Shown here: one piece after another, positions 17,372-25,878 of the stretch
How positions within the stretch are numbered: the stretch's first letter is position 1
Layout: every line of letters begins with the position of its first letter
NCBI RefSeq assembly: GCF_018704125.1
Contig: NZ_JAGTIS010000016.1
Location: forward strand, 34,657-98,656
Direction: 5' to 3'
DNA: 64,000 nucleotides
DNA from: Metapseudomonas boanensis
GTDB taxonomy: Bacteria > Pseudomonadota > Gammaproteobacteria > Pseudomonadales > Pseudomonadaceae
Notes under the pieces: generated by a model
What the model was told of the DNA's origin: nothing
Database searches by the model: none
What the model saw: the letters and a program-made list of their open reading frames with translations, nothing else
Program-made: the position numbers and the translations under genes

Positions 17372-18618
17372 TCAGAACTGGTAAACGTAATTCAGGTAAA
17401 TCCGATTGCCATTGTGGGTAATGATGCCCGCCGGTCCGAATGAGGTATTGAAGCGGGATATCCCGTCCGGCTCGCCCTTGGTGCGGAATTCGTTGTGCAG
17501 CCACGCCACGTTCAGACCTTTCAAATATCCCTCGAAGTTGTACTGAAGTAAGCTTTGGAACTCCTGCGTGAGAATTCGTCATAACCAGCGGCGTGGTCGG
17601 AGAATGCGTAGTGGGTATCCAGTCTTGGTTGCGGAAGACCGAAAAAGGAAAAGTCCATTCCGCCCATCAGTTTGAACATTTCTTCTTCTTCCAGTCCAAA
17701 GAAGTAAAACAACTTGGCGCTGCTGTTCCAGGTTCCATGATCCTTGCTGAAGAAAAGTCGATCAAAATCATCGCCACGCACTTTGTTGTAGGTAATTCCG
17801 GCATGAAAATGGTCCGTACGGTATTTCGCCGACAGGTCGAGGTAACGCGCATCATGCGAACTCTCAGCCTCGTAAAGCCCGCGCACACCCTCGTATTCGA
17901 AGCGATCGCCAGCGTCCTCCTGCATACCCTGGGTGGCGTAAAGATCGAGGTACTGCCCCGGGGGCCAGTTGGATACTGTGCTGCAGTTTGACCGAGGCCA
18001 CCCTGAGGGAGTCCTCCGACTCGGAGTATTCGACCTGCAGGCGGCTACCCCAGGGCATTGCATAACCCAACCCGACTCGTTGCGGGCACTGAGGCCGTTG
18101 ATATGGCTGAAGCGCAGTGCCAGCCCGCCAAGTGTGTAGTCGAGGTCGAGGCCCAGGGTCGAGGGAGGCAGGATGCGTGATATGGGGTCATCGAAGTATT
18201 GCGCGTAGCGACGACTCTTCTTGCCGGCCCCCAGTTGCAGTTCACCGCCTTCTCCGGCTAGGCGACCGCGCAGGTACGCTTCGACCGGCTTGGCGATGCC
18301 GTGGGGCGATTGCACCGAATCGTCGGCTTCCAGGTCGCTGATATTGTTGGCTTCGCTGCCGACATAAAGATCGTCCGCCAGGCCATAGCTGTAGTCGAAG
18401 CCCAGTACGTCCCGATACCAGCCAGAGTTGAAGTTGAACAAGGCTGCCTGCACCCATTCGTTACGCGTCGGCCCTACGCCGTCTCCATTGTTTTCTTTCC
18501 AGTAGAACTGGCTGTAACGTAGGGAAGTTCGGCTGTCGCCGATGAATGCATCCGCACTCGCACGCCCTATGGCGCTCAAGCAGGCCAGGCCTGCGAGGCA
18601 CTTTTGCGCAATCCGCAT
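17372..18618 (-). pseudogene. OprD-family outer membrane porin, disrupted by three frameshifts
   Basis: A signal peptide (MRIAQKCLAGLACLSAIGRA) and an OprD-type barrel (DDPISRILPPSTLGLDLDYT, later YLDLSAKYRTDHFHAGITYN). The frame is broken near 18065-18075: after NESGW the sense continues as GYAMPWGSRLQVEYSESED in another frame. It returns near 17955-17966, at a run of C and G bases, with GQYLDLYATQG. It breaks again near 17565-17578. The true C-terminus then lies in a third frame, ending NRIYLNYVYQF with the terminal Phe needed for barrel insertion, stop at 17372. As sequenced, translation ends early at 17521. Either recent decay or clustered indel errors; two of the sites are near homopolymers. 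OprD porins take up basic amino acids, small organic acids or carbapenems; the substrate here is unknown. Confidence 0.8.
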
Positions 18619-18853
18619 TTCATCACCTTCTTATTCTTCTTGAATGATGGAAAGGCCGTATAAACGGGTGTGGCCTATTGTCGATTCGGGGGAATAAAGG
18701 GCAATTGAATTGAGTTCCACCACGCGGAATCGCGGATGATCAAATTTCAAGGAAATGATTGTTTACTCGCACGCTAAAGCATTGTGAGTGGCTGATTTTC
18801 AATGGTGGGAAGTTAGTGAAGGCTAACGAATTTTGACGCGTCTCGGCCAAGTA

Positions 18854-19099
18854 TCAGCCGAGGCTGTGCTGCAATTGATCGATAGCTCCGGCCAGATCGA
18901 CCAGATGGCGTTGGCGTACCCGCTCGACACTGTCCTGATCCCTTGGCCAGTGCAGGGCGATGTTGCCGACCAGGCGCCCCTGGGCGCGTACCGGCAAGGC
19001 CGCGGATGCGTCGGCACCGGCGCGGCTGGCCATCAGATAACCGCGAGCGGGTAAGGAGGACAACGAAAGCCGGTTCCACAGGGTGGAACCGGGGCGCAA
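18854..19099 (-). pseudogene. Remnant of a regulator, perhaps IclR-type C-terminal end
   Basis: About 81 codons open to 19099 without a good start (only a TTG, no ribosome site). The readable part (LSSLPARGYLMASRAGADAS, then AALPVRAQGRLVGNIALHWP) resembles the effector-domain end of IclR-like or GAF-type regulators: an ARGY turn, a hydrophobic strand, and a final helix. No DNA-binding part is found upstream. Best read as a 5-prime-deleted remnant between the porin and the MBL gene. Low certainty on the family. Confidence 0.4.
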
Positions 19100-19184
19100 T
19101 GGCCTGGAATTGCAGGGGGATGGCGAATCACTTCAATGCAGGACGACTCAGAAGCGTCCCACGGTGCAGGGGGAACCAGGGGAG

Positions 19185-19970
19185 CTAGCGCGGCAGGCGG
19201 TAGTCTTCAGGCCCCATCAGGTCCATACCGCACTCGAGGTTTTCGATCCAGTAGAGGAAGGCGCTGATCATCTCGCGGCCCACGAAGGGGCGACCGTGTT
19301 GCGGGACGATCATTTCCACATCCATCCCTCGCACCATATCGACCCAGAGCCGGCAGATCTTGTTGCTGGCCATATAGCGGCGGTGAAAGCCCTCCATGTT
19401 CGGTACATGGTTGACGAAGTCGCGCACGGGAGTGGCGTCTTCCACCAGGGATGCCCCCATATCGCCGGAGAAGAGGATACGGCTGACCGGGTCGTAGAGC
19501 TGGAAGTTGCCCACCGAATGGAGGAAGTGCGCCGGTACTGCCTTCAGTTTGCATTTGCCCAGTGTGATCGATTCCCCACGGTCGGGGAGGGCGATGATCC
19601 GGTCATAGGTGGAGATGCCGTGGCTGATGGCCAGGTAGTTGGCTGTGAGGTGCGGCAGGAAGCGCGCCCAGAGCTTGGAGCAGATCACTCGGGCGCGGGT
19701 ATGCAGCAGCCATTTGGCCAGGGAGGCGATGATGTCCGGGTCCTGGTGTGAGGCGAAGATGAAGGTGAGGTCCTGCACCGGGATGTGCTTGGAAAGCTCA
19801 AGGGACAGCGGCGTGTAGGTCAGGTCTCCGCCCGGGTCGAGCAGCAGGTACTGCTCGTTGTCGGTTATCAGGAACTGGTTGGATTGCACGCCTTCGCCGC
19901 TGACCAGATCGTCGAACATCAGGCATTGATGGGTGCCGTTGTCGAACAGCACGATAGGCTCGCGGCGCAT
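19185..19970 (-). CDS. MBL-fold protein of the flavodiiron/oxygen-sensor (ODP) type
   Basis: 261 residues from the ATG at 19970, with GAGG five bases upstream; longer in-frame starts lack a site. The metal-site pattern is FASHQDPDII (His75, Asp77, Asp79), AHFLHS (His148/151), FSGDMG (Asp170) and VPQHGRP (His225). HxDxD replaces the hydrolase HxHxDH, and this resembles diiron-binding MBL domains of flavodiiron proteins and oxygen-binding ODP domains. No flavodoxin domain is attached. Likely role: oxygen, NO or redox sensing or reduction. No co-operonic partner is evident. Confidence 0.75.
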   Translation of the reverse strand: MRREPIVLFDNGTHQCLMFDDLVSGEGVQSNQFLITDNEQYLLLDPGGDLTYTPLSLELSKHIPVQDLTFIFASHQDPDIIASLAKWLLHTRARVICSKLWARFLPHLTANYLAISHGISTYDRIIALPDRGESITLGKCKLKAVPAHFLHSVGNFQLYDPVSRILFSGDMGASLVEDATPVRDFVNHVPNMEGFHRRYMASNKICRLWVDMVRGMDVEMIVPQHGRPFVGREMISAFLYWIENLECGMDLMGPEDYRLPR

Positions 19971-20113
19971 GGAAACCTCAGATGAAAAAACGACGCGCAG
20001 ATGTAAGGCATTTCTGAAAGACGAGTGCTGATCCAGATCAAGGCACCGGATAGCGGGGGACGACCCATCAATCGCCCCTAGATGGGTATCCATCCATCCT
20101 GCAACTCAAGCTC

Positions 20114-21001
20114 TCATCCGAGCCCTAACGACGACAGCGCCTTCTCCAGCCGCTTCGCCCTCGGGCCGCTGGCGATGTCCAGCACACCCTGGTCGCGCTT
20201 CCAGAGCTTCGCCCATGCTTCAGGTCCGCTGGCAAACGCCGCGTCCAGTTCGCCCTTGATTGCCTGGAACTGGGCGAACAGCGACGCAAGCAACACATGC
20301 ATGGCGGGCATGTTGGCGCACTGCCGAGCGACTTCAGCGGCTCCGGCCAGCAGGCCGAGAAGGCGCAGCTGCAGCGCCTGCGACCAGGCGCATTCGCGGC
20401 CGACGCCATGTAGCCACGCACAGAGCGCGGCCAGTACGTGGAGGTCCTCAAGGCTGCGGAAGGGCTTCACGTAGGCATCCCAGCCGTCGCCCGCCAGGCG
20501 CTCGCAATGGGCGCCTTCCAGAAGCAGGCGTGCATGGGGCACCTCCGGCATCAGCGGCAATGGCTTCAGCGGCTCGATGCGTACGCCAGGGGCACCGTTG
20601 CGTACCACCACCAGGGCCAGGCGAGGTGACTCGCCAACGGCTTCCTCGCGCGCCGCCACCAGCAGCCAGTCAGCAGCATTGGCGGCGGTCACGAAGTCCT
20701 TGCGTCCACTCAAGCTGAGGCCGTCGAGCCGCGTCTGCATGTCCGTCGGGCGCACACTGCGGTTCTCGGTCACGCACAACGCGCCCAGGCTCTGCGGTGC
20801 GGAGGGCCAGAGCAGCCGTAGCGCACCCTGGTAACCGGCGAGAAAAGCCATGCCAGGTGTTGCCGCCAGGCGACCGCCCAGCACGGCCAGCTCAAATGGC
20901 GTCACCTCGCCCAGGCGTTCCAGCAACTCGCCGTAGGCATCATCCAGGACCGGGTTCAGGGGCTGGCGATCGGTGATCTCGAACAGGCGTTGCCAGGGCA
21001 T
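20114..21001 (-). CDS. Acyl-CoA dehydrogenase-like protein (short, divergent)
   Basis: 295 residues, clearly shorter than the usual 380-400 of acyl-CoA dehydrogenases. The middle domain is recognisable (GALCVTENRSVRPTDMQTRL, GLSLSGRKDFVTAANAADWL). The C-terminal helical part is reduced and I cannot identify the usual catalytic glutamate. It may be an ACAD-fold protein with changed or lost activity. A ribosome site (GGAGCCCCCC) precedes the ATG. It diverges from olsB. Confidence 0.65.
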   Translation of the reverse strand: MPWQRLFEITDRQPLNPVLDDAYGELLERLGEVTPFELAVLGGRLAATPGMAFLAGYQGALRLLWPSAPQSLGALCVTENRSVRPTDMQTRLDGLSLSGRKDFVTAANAADWLLVAAREEAVGESPRLALVVVRNGAPGVRIEPLKPLPLMPEVPHARLLLEGAHCERLAGDGWDAYVKPFRSLEDLHVLAALCAWLHGVGRECAWSQALQLRLLGLLAGAAEVARQCANMPAMHVLLASLFAQFQAIKGELDAAFASGPEAWAKLWKRDQGVLDIASGPRAKRLEKALSSLGLG

Positions 21002-21137
21002 GGGGGGCTCCTAAGGGGTTGTCATACAAGCATCATGCGAACGTCATGGGGGTGACACCGGGTCTACCTAGCCTGAGCTTGCACAACAAGATCGTCCGGC
21101 TGCAACCGGGATCGAGTCGGCCAACGGAGGCTTATTC

Positions 21138-21908
21138 ATGACCCAGATCGCCATGACCCGCGACAGCGTCGCACCCAACGGGAAAAGCCCACGTCGCCTG
21201 CAGGCCGAGCGCCTGAAGGATATCGCTGCCATGCGGGAGGCTCAGTCGCTGCGCTACCGCGTGTTCAGCGCGGAGTTCGATGCCAAGTTGAACGGTGCCG
21301 AGTTCGGCCTCGACATGGATGACTACGATCCACACTGCCTGCACATCGGCGTACGCGACCTGGACAGCGGCGAGCTGGTGGCCACGACCCGCCTGCTCGA
21401 CCATCGGGCCGCCCACGACCTGGGCCGCTTCTACAGTGAAGAGGAGTTCCGCCTCGATGGCCTGGGCGAGTTGCAAGGGCCGGTGCTGGAGATCGGTCGC
21501 ACCTGCGTCGATCCGGCTTATCGCAATGGCGCCACCATTGCGGTGCTCTGGGGCGAATTGGCTGAAATCCTCAATGAAGGCGGCTATCGCTACCTGATGG
21601 GGTGCGCGAGCATCCCGATGCAGGATGGCGGCGTCCAGGTCCAGGCGATCATGCAGCGTCTGCGCGAACGCTATCTCCGCACCGAACACTTGCGTGCCGA
21701 GCCCAAGAATCCGCTGCCGGAGCTGGAGCTGCCGGGCAACGTGATTGCTGAAATGCCGCCGTTGCTCAAGGCTTACATGCGCCTGGGGGCGAAGATCTGT
21801 GGCGAGCCCTGCTGGGACCCTGATTTCCAAGTAGCGGATGTATTCATCCTGCTCAAGCGCGACGAGCTCTGCCCGCGCTACGCCCGCCACTTCAAGGCGG
21901 CGGTTTGA
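21138..21908 (+). CDS. olsB: L-ornithine N(alpha)-acyltransferase
   Basis: 256 residues. A GNAT-fold acyltransferase that transfers a 3-hydroxyacyl group from ACP to ornithine, the first step of ornithine lipid synthesis at the cytoplasmic face. Recognisable family segments include [32 protein letters not shown] and [25 protein letters not shown] lies about seven bases before the ATG. It is followed after 7 bases by the lyso-ornithine lipid acyltransferase gene, giving the standard olsBA operon. Ornithine lipids are usually made under phosphate limitation; I saw no clear Pho box by eye. Confidence 0.92.
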   Translation: MTQIAMTRDSVAPNGKSPRRLQAERLKDIAAMREAQSLRYRVFSAEFDAKLNGAEFGLDMDDYDPHCLHIGVRDLDSGELVATTRLLDHRAAHDLGRFYSEEEFRLDGLGELQGPVLEIGRTCVDPAYRNGATIAVLWGELAEILNEGGYRYLMGCASIPMQDGGVQVQAIMQRLRERYLRTEHLRAEPKNPLPELELPGNVIAEMPPLLKAYMRLGAKICGEPCWDPDFQVADVFILLKRDELCPRYARHFKAAV

Positions 21909-21915
21909 AGTGGGA

Positions 21916-22686
21916 ATGCTCAAGAGCCTGCGCTTCCAGGGGCGAGTCGCCCGATTGCTGGCCGTGATCGGTGTTGGCCTGCTGCTGGCCGGTTGGATGA
22001 CGATGCTCGAGCGCCTGCTGCGACGTGACCTGATGCCCACGCGGCAGCGCCTCACTCGTTGGTTCCTGGCGCGCTTGAGTGGGGCGCTGCCGTTTCGCAT
22101 CCATGTCGTCGGAATTGTTCCGCAGGAGCCGATGCTCTGGGTCAGCAACCATGTGTCCTGGACAGATATCCCGCTGCTGGGGGCGCTGGCGCCGCTGTCG
22201 TTTCTGTCCAAGGCCGAGGTACGTGCCTGGCCGGTGGCAGGGTGGCTTGCGCGCAAGGCAGGCACGCTGTTCATTCGTCGCGGGTCGGGCGACAGCGGGC
22301 TGATTGGCCAGCAGTTGGGGCGTCACCTGGGCCTGGGACGCCACCTGCTGATCTTCCCTGAGGGCACGACCACGGACGGCAGCGGTTTGAAGGTTTTCCA
22401 CAGTCGCCTGCTCACCAGTGCGGTGGAAATCGGCGTGGCCGTTCAGCCTGTAGCAATCCGCTACCTGCGCGACGACCAGCTCGACGAGGTGGCGCCCTTC
22501 ATCGGAGACGACGATCTGCTCTCGCATCTGCTGCGGTTGTTGCGCAACGAGCGGGCCGAGGTCCACATCCAATTGCTGGAACCCATCGCCAGCGCGGGGC
22601 TCAGCCGCACCCAATTGAGCCTGCGCGCCAGGAAAGCTGTTCAACTGGCGCTGTTTGGTGAAGACGAGAAGGACATTGCAGCCTGA
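21916..22686 (+). CDS. olsA: Lyso-ornithine lipid O-acyltransferase
   Basis: 256 residues from the ATG at 21916. A PlsC-type membrane acyltransferase that adds the second, ester-linked acyl chain to lyso-ornithine lipid. An N-terminal membrane helix is followed by the acyltransferase motifs NHVSWTDIPLL (HxxxxD), LFIRRGSGDS and FPEGTTTDG. It lies 7 bases after olsB, forming the full ornithine lipid pathway. Confidence 0.92.
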   Translation: MLKSLRFQGRVARLLAVIGVGLLLAGWMTMLERLLRRDLMPTRQRLTRWFLARLSGALPFRIHVVGIVPQEPMLWVSNHVSWTDIPLLGALAPLSFLSKAEVRAWPVAGWLARKAGTLFIRRGSGDSGLIGQQLGRHLGLGRHLLIFPEGTTTDGSGLKVFHSRLLTSAVEIGVAVQPVAIRYLRDDQLDEVAPFIGDDDLLSHLLRLLRNERAEVHIQLLEPIASAGLSRTQLSLRARKAVQLALFGEDEKDIAA

Positions 22687-22693
22687 GCGCTAC

Positions 22694-23563
22694 TCAGCGC
22701 TTGGCAGGCGGCACCGTGAGGATGTCGCATTCAAGTTCGCGCATCGCTGCGTCGGCGACGCTGCCGATCATGATGCGCTTGACGCCCGTAAGCCCGCGCG
22801 TGCCCATCACCAGCAGGTCGGTGGGCGTGTCGTTCACGAGGCGGCGCAGTACGGTCATGGGCAGGCCTTCCTCGACCAGGCGTAGCCCAACCAAAGACTC
22901 CAGTCCTTCCCGGTGCAGGAAGTCATCCAGCTCTCGGGTAATCCGGGTGCGTTCAGCGACTGCATAGTCGCCCGGAATCGCTGCAGGCGCGCCCGGCGCA
23001 CCGGCAGCCAGTAGCATCGTGCTGCCAAGAGGGTCGAAGGCATGCACTGTCCGCACGCCTGAGTCTGGCAGCAGGCCCAGATTGTGGCTGCTGCGCACAG
23101 CATGGGCAGAGGTGGAGGAGCAGTCGACAGCGAGCAGTGGGGCCTTGTAGTCACCCTCGGGCACTTGGTTGACCAGCAGCACCGGAACCTGACTGGTGCG
23201 GATCACGCGCTCCAGCGTGGTGCCAACGAAAATATCGCGCAGCGGATTCTTGCGATGGCTGCCCATCACCAGCAGCTCGACCTCGGACCAGCGCGCGCAG
23301 TCCCCGATGTGTTGCGCCGGGTCGCCGACCTCCACCCAGATCTCGGGCTCGCGGCTGGCCAGTTCCGAGAAGTAATCCAGACGCTCGGCGAGATACCGGC
23401 GTACCTGCTCGACCTCCAGTTCGACGCGGAGTTGTGGCTGGTCGCCATCGACCACGTGAAGGATGAACCACGGGCAATCGAACCGCCGGACCAGGTTGGC
23501 GGCGCGCAGCAGCGCTCGTTCGGAACGATTGGAAAGATCGGTCGCCAGCATCAGGGATTTCAT
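22694..23563 (-). CDS. Tandem universal stress protein (UspA family)
   Basis: 289 residues with two Usp domains. The first starts MKSLMLATDLSNRSERALLR; each domain ends with the ATP-binding G-2x-G-9x-G(S/T) type motif (VMGSHRKNPLRDIFVGTTLE in the first, VMGTRGLTGVKRIMIGSVAD in the second). Tandem UspE-like proteins respond to anaerobiosis and stationary phase in Pseudomonas. It converges with olsA (7-base gap). No promoter was assigned. Confidence 0.9.
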   Translation of the reverse strand: MKSLMLATDLSNRSERALLRAANLVRRFDCPWFILHVVDGDQPQLRVELEVEQVRRYLAERLDYFSELASREPEIWVEVGDPAQHIGDCARWSEVELLVMGSHRKNPLRDIFVGTTLERVIRTSQVPVLLVNQVPEGDYKAPLLAVDCSSTSAHAVRSSHNLGLLPDSGVRTVHAFDPLGSTMLLAAGAPGAPAAIPGDYAVAERTRITRELDDFLHREGLESLVGLRLVEEGLPMTVLRRLVNDTPTDLLVMGTRGLTGVKRIMIGSVADAAMRELECDILTVPPAKR

Positions 23564-23634
23564 CGGGGCACCTCAGCAGCCACAGTGACTTTCGTCATTG
23601 CACTGCAACCGCTGGCCGGGGCCCTTGATGCAGA

Positions 23635-24216
23635 TCAAGCGCGGGCCTTGGCGTCCTGCGCAAATGCCTGGAGTTCAGGGTAGAAGCACTGGAAATCTTC
23701 GCTCAGCGGCTGGTAGAGCCGCTCCAGCTCGTCCATGGCGCCGGCCAGCGCTTCGGGGCGGGACAGGCGTCGGCTCATGCCCTGGATGACCTGCTCCAGT
23801 ACGGCGAAATCCCGGTAGCTGCCGAGCCAGTCCTGGGCCGCCATGCGCGGTGCGATCAGCGCCAGCCGACCAGGCAGGTTCGCTTCGGCACCGAGCACCT
23901 GGTAGACATTGTGGGTGAAGAGGGTGAGCGGTTCCGGTGCGTAGAGCGGCCAGTCGCGGGCCAGGCAGTGGTCGAAGAAAATATCCAGGAGGATGCCGGC
24001 CATCCGCCGACGCTCGGCGGGAAAGCGCAGTTTGGCCTGAGTGATGAGCGGGTGGCTGTCGGTGTAGGCGTCGATGCGCCGATGCAGGCGGATGCCCGCC
24101 TCGATTTCCGTGGGCCAGTTTCCGGCCAGCGGGCCTTTGACGAAGTCGCCATAGAGGCTGCCGAGCAATTGGGCCGGCTGCGAGCCGCCGAGGTGCAGGT
24201 GCGCGAGGTAGTTCAT
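23635..24216 (-). CDS. acpH: Acyl carrier protein phosphodiesterase-like protein (AcpH family, DUF479)
   Basis: 193 residues. The N-terminus MNYLAHLHLGGSQPAQLLGS, then GDFVKGPL and GIRLHRRIDAYTDSHP, are the conserved AcpH/DUF479 blocks with metal-binding His and Asp residues. AcpH removes the 4-phosphopantetheine arm from holo-ACP in E. coli. Some relatives may act on other phosphodiesters, so the enzyme function is a family inference. It diverges from pyeR across a 130-base region. Confidence 0.85.
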   Translation of the reverse strand: MNYLAHLHLGGSQPAQLLGSLYGDFVKGPLAGNWPTEIEAGIRLHRRIDAYTDSHPLITQAKLRFPAERRRMAGILLDIFFDHCLARDWPLYAPEPLTLFTHNVYQVLGAEANLPGRLALIAPRMAAQDWLGSYRDFAVLEQVIQGMSRRLSRPEALAGAMDELERLYQPLSEDFQCFYPELQAFAQDAKARA

Positions 24217-24279
24217 GGGAGCAGCTTAACCCAGCCCTTGAGGTTTCATCATGCCGGTCGATGATGACTATCGGCGCAA

Positions 24280-24331
24280 ACGATCTGCGTATCGTCTTTC
24301 ATCGATATAAAGTTCGCTCCATTGCGATATA
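24280..24331 (+). promoter_or_regulatory. Candidate operator/promoter region of pyeR
   Basis: Two patterns lie in the 55 bases before the pyeR ATG: an inverted repeat ACGAT-N6-ATCGT (24280-24295) and a direct repeat CGATATA at 24303 and 24325. The region is unusually AT-rich. ArsR-family repressors commonly autoregulate through such sites. Confidence 0.4.
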
Positions 24332-24346
24332 CGAACTGGCCCAGAC

Positions 24347-24655
24347 ATGAGCACGACCATCGACATCGACGAAATCATCAAGGCGCTCTCCCATCCGCTG
24401 CGCCGCGAGATGCTGCTCTGGTTGAAAGACCCGGAGAAGTACTTCGTCGAGCAGGATCACCCATTCGAGACCGGCGTCTGCGCCGGCAAGTTCGACCAGC
24501 GCTGCGGGCTTTCGCAGTCCACCGTCTCGGCGCACCTGGCCACGCTGCAGCGAGCGGGTCTGGTGACCAGCCGCAAGGTGGGCCAGTGGAACTTCTTCAA
24601 GCGCAACGAGGCAGTCATTGCTGAATTTCTTCGCCAGATGAGCGACGAGCTGTAA
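24347..24655 (+). CDS. pyeR: ArsR-family repressor PyeR
   Basis: 102 residues. A winged helix-turn-helix protein; the recognition region is CGLSQSTVSAHLATLQRAGL. Two cysteines (Cys45, Cys53) lie near the fold core, but no classical metal-binding CVC box is present, so the signal may not be a metal. In P. aeruginosa PyeR is an autoregulating ArsR-type repressor of pyeR-pyeM-xenB; the same three-gene order is present here. The Shine-Dalgarno sequence is weak. Confidence 0.87.
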   Translation: MSTTIDIDEIIKALSHPLRREMLLWLKDPEKYFVEQDHPFETGVCAGKFDQRCGLSQSTVSAHLATLQRAGLVTSRKVGQWNFFKRNEAVIAEFLRQMSDEL

Positions 24656-24699
24656 CTGCAGCACCTGCCACAACCTCATTCTGATCAAGGAGCAGGCTC

Positions 24700-25863
24700 A
24701 TGCCGACTTCGCTTCTCGTCCTCGCTTTGTCCGCGTTTGCCATCGGCACCACGGAATTCGTCATCATGGGCTTGTTGCCCGAGGTGGCCGCCGATCTGGG
24801 TGTGTCCATTCCTGGCGCCGGCTGGCTGGTTACCGGCTACGCCCTGGGCGTAGCCATCGGTGCGCCCTTCATGGCCATGGCTACTGCAAGGCTGCCTCGC
24901 AAGGCGGCGCTGCTGGCGCTGATGGGTGTCTTCATCATAGGTAACCTGCTCTGCGCCATTGCCGCTGACTACGACCTGTTGATGCTGGCGCGGGTCATCA
25001 CCGCACTCTGCCATGGTGCCTTCTTCGGCATCGGTTCGGTCGTGGCTGCGAGCCTGGTACCGGCCAATCGCAAGGCCTCTGCCGTGGCCCTTATGTTCAC
25101 TGGTCTGACCCTGGCCAATGTCCTCGGCGTGCCGCTCGGCACAGCCCTGGGTCAGGCTGCCGGCTGGCGCTCGACCTTCTGGGCCGTGACCCTGATCGGT
25201 GTGACCGCCCTGATTGGCCTCTGGCGCGTGCTGCCTCGGCAGGCCGATGAGGAGCCGGCGGATATCCGCAGTGAGTTTTCCGCCCTGCGCGGGACAGGCT
25301 TGTGGCTGGCGCTGTCGACCACCGTGCTGTTTTCCGCTGCCGTGTTCTGCATCTTCACCTACGTGGCGCCGTTGCTGGGCAAGGTCACCGGCGTTTCGCC
25401 CCAGGGCGTCACCTGGTCCCTGCTGCTGATCGGCCTGGGCCTGACCCTCGGCAATGTGATCGGCGGCCGCTTGGCCGACTGGAAGCTGGCGCCGACCCTG
25501 ATGGGCGTGTTCGTTGCCCTGGCCGTGGCATCCACCGTGTTGAGCTGGACCAGCGCCGCGCTGATCCCCACGGAAATCACCCTGTTCCTCTGGGCCACCG
25601 CCGCCTTTGCCGCCGTGCCGGCCCTGCAAGTCAACGTGGTCGCCTTCGGTAGCGCCGCGCCGAATCTGGTCTCCACCCTGAACATCGGCGCTTTCAACGT
25701 CGGTAACGCCCTCGGCGCCTGGGTCGGTGGCCTGGTTATCGACCAGGGCCTCGGCCTCACCACTGTTCCCCTGGCTGCTGCCGTGCTGGCGATCTTCGCC
25801 CTGATGGCCACCGTTCTCACCTTCAGCAACCGTAATCCCGAGCTGCAAGCGGCTCTCGACTGA
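24700..25863 (+). CDS. pyeM: Major facilitator superfamily exporter PyeM
   Basis: 387 residues with 12 predicted transmembrane helices. It starts MPTSLLVLALSAFAIGTTEF, the signature of the DHA1-type arabinose/drug efflux subgroup (AraJ/YdhP-like), with GWLVTGYALGVAIGAPFMA as the motif-rich region. AAGGAGCAGG precedes the ATG. The second gene of the pyeR-pyeM-xenB operon; the gaps of 44 and 15 bases support co-transcription. The substrate is unknown, but pairing with an old yellow enzyme suggests export of a reactive small molecule. Confidence 0.88.
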   Translation: MPTSLLVLALSAFAIGTTEFVIMGLLPEVAADLGVSIPGAGWLVTGYALGVAIGAPFMAMATARLPRKAALLALMGVFIIGNLLCAIAADYDLLMLARVITALCHGAFFGIGSVVAASLVPANRKASAVALMFTGLTLANVLGVPLGTALGQAAGWRSTFWAVTLIGVTALIGLWRVLPRQADEEPADIRSEFSALRGTGLWLALSTTVLFSAAVFCIFTYVAPLLGKVTGVSPQGVTWSLLLIGLGLTLGNVIGGRLADWKLAPTLMGVFVALAVASTVLSWTSAALIPTEITLFLWATAAFAAVPALQVNVVAFGSAAPNLVSTLNIGAFNVGNALGAWVGGLVIDQGLGLTTVPLAAAVLAIFALMATVLTFSNRNPELQAALD

Positions 25864-25878
25864 CCCGAGGTAAACGAC

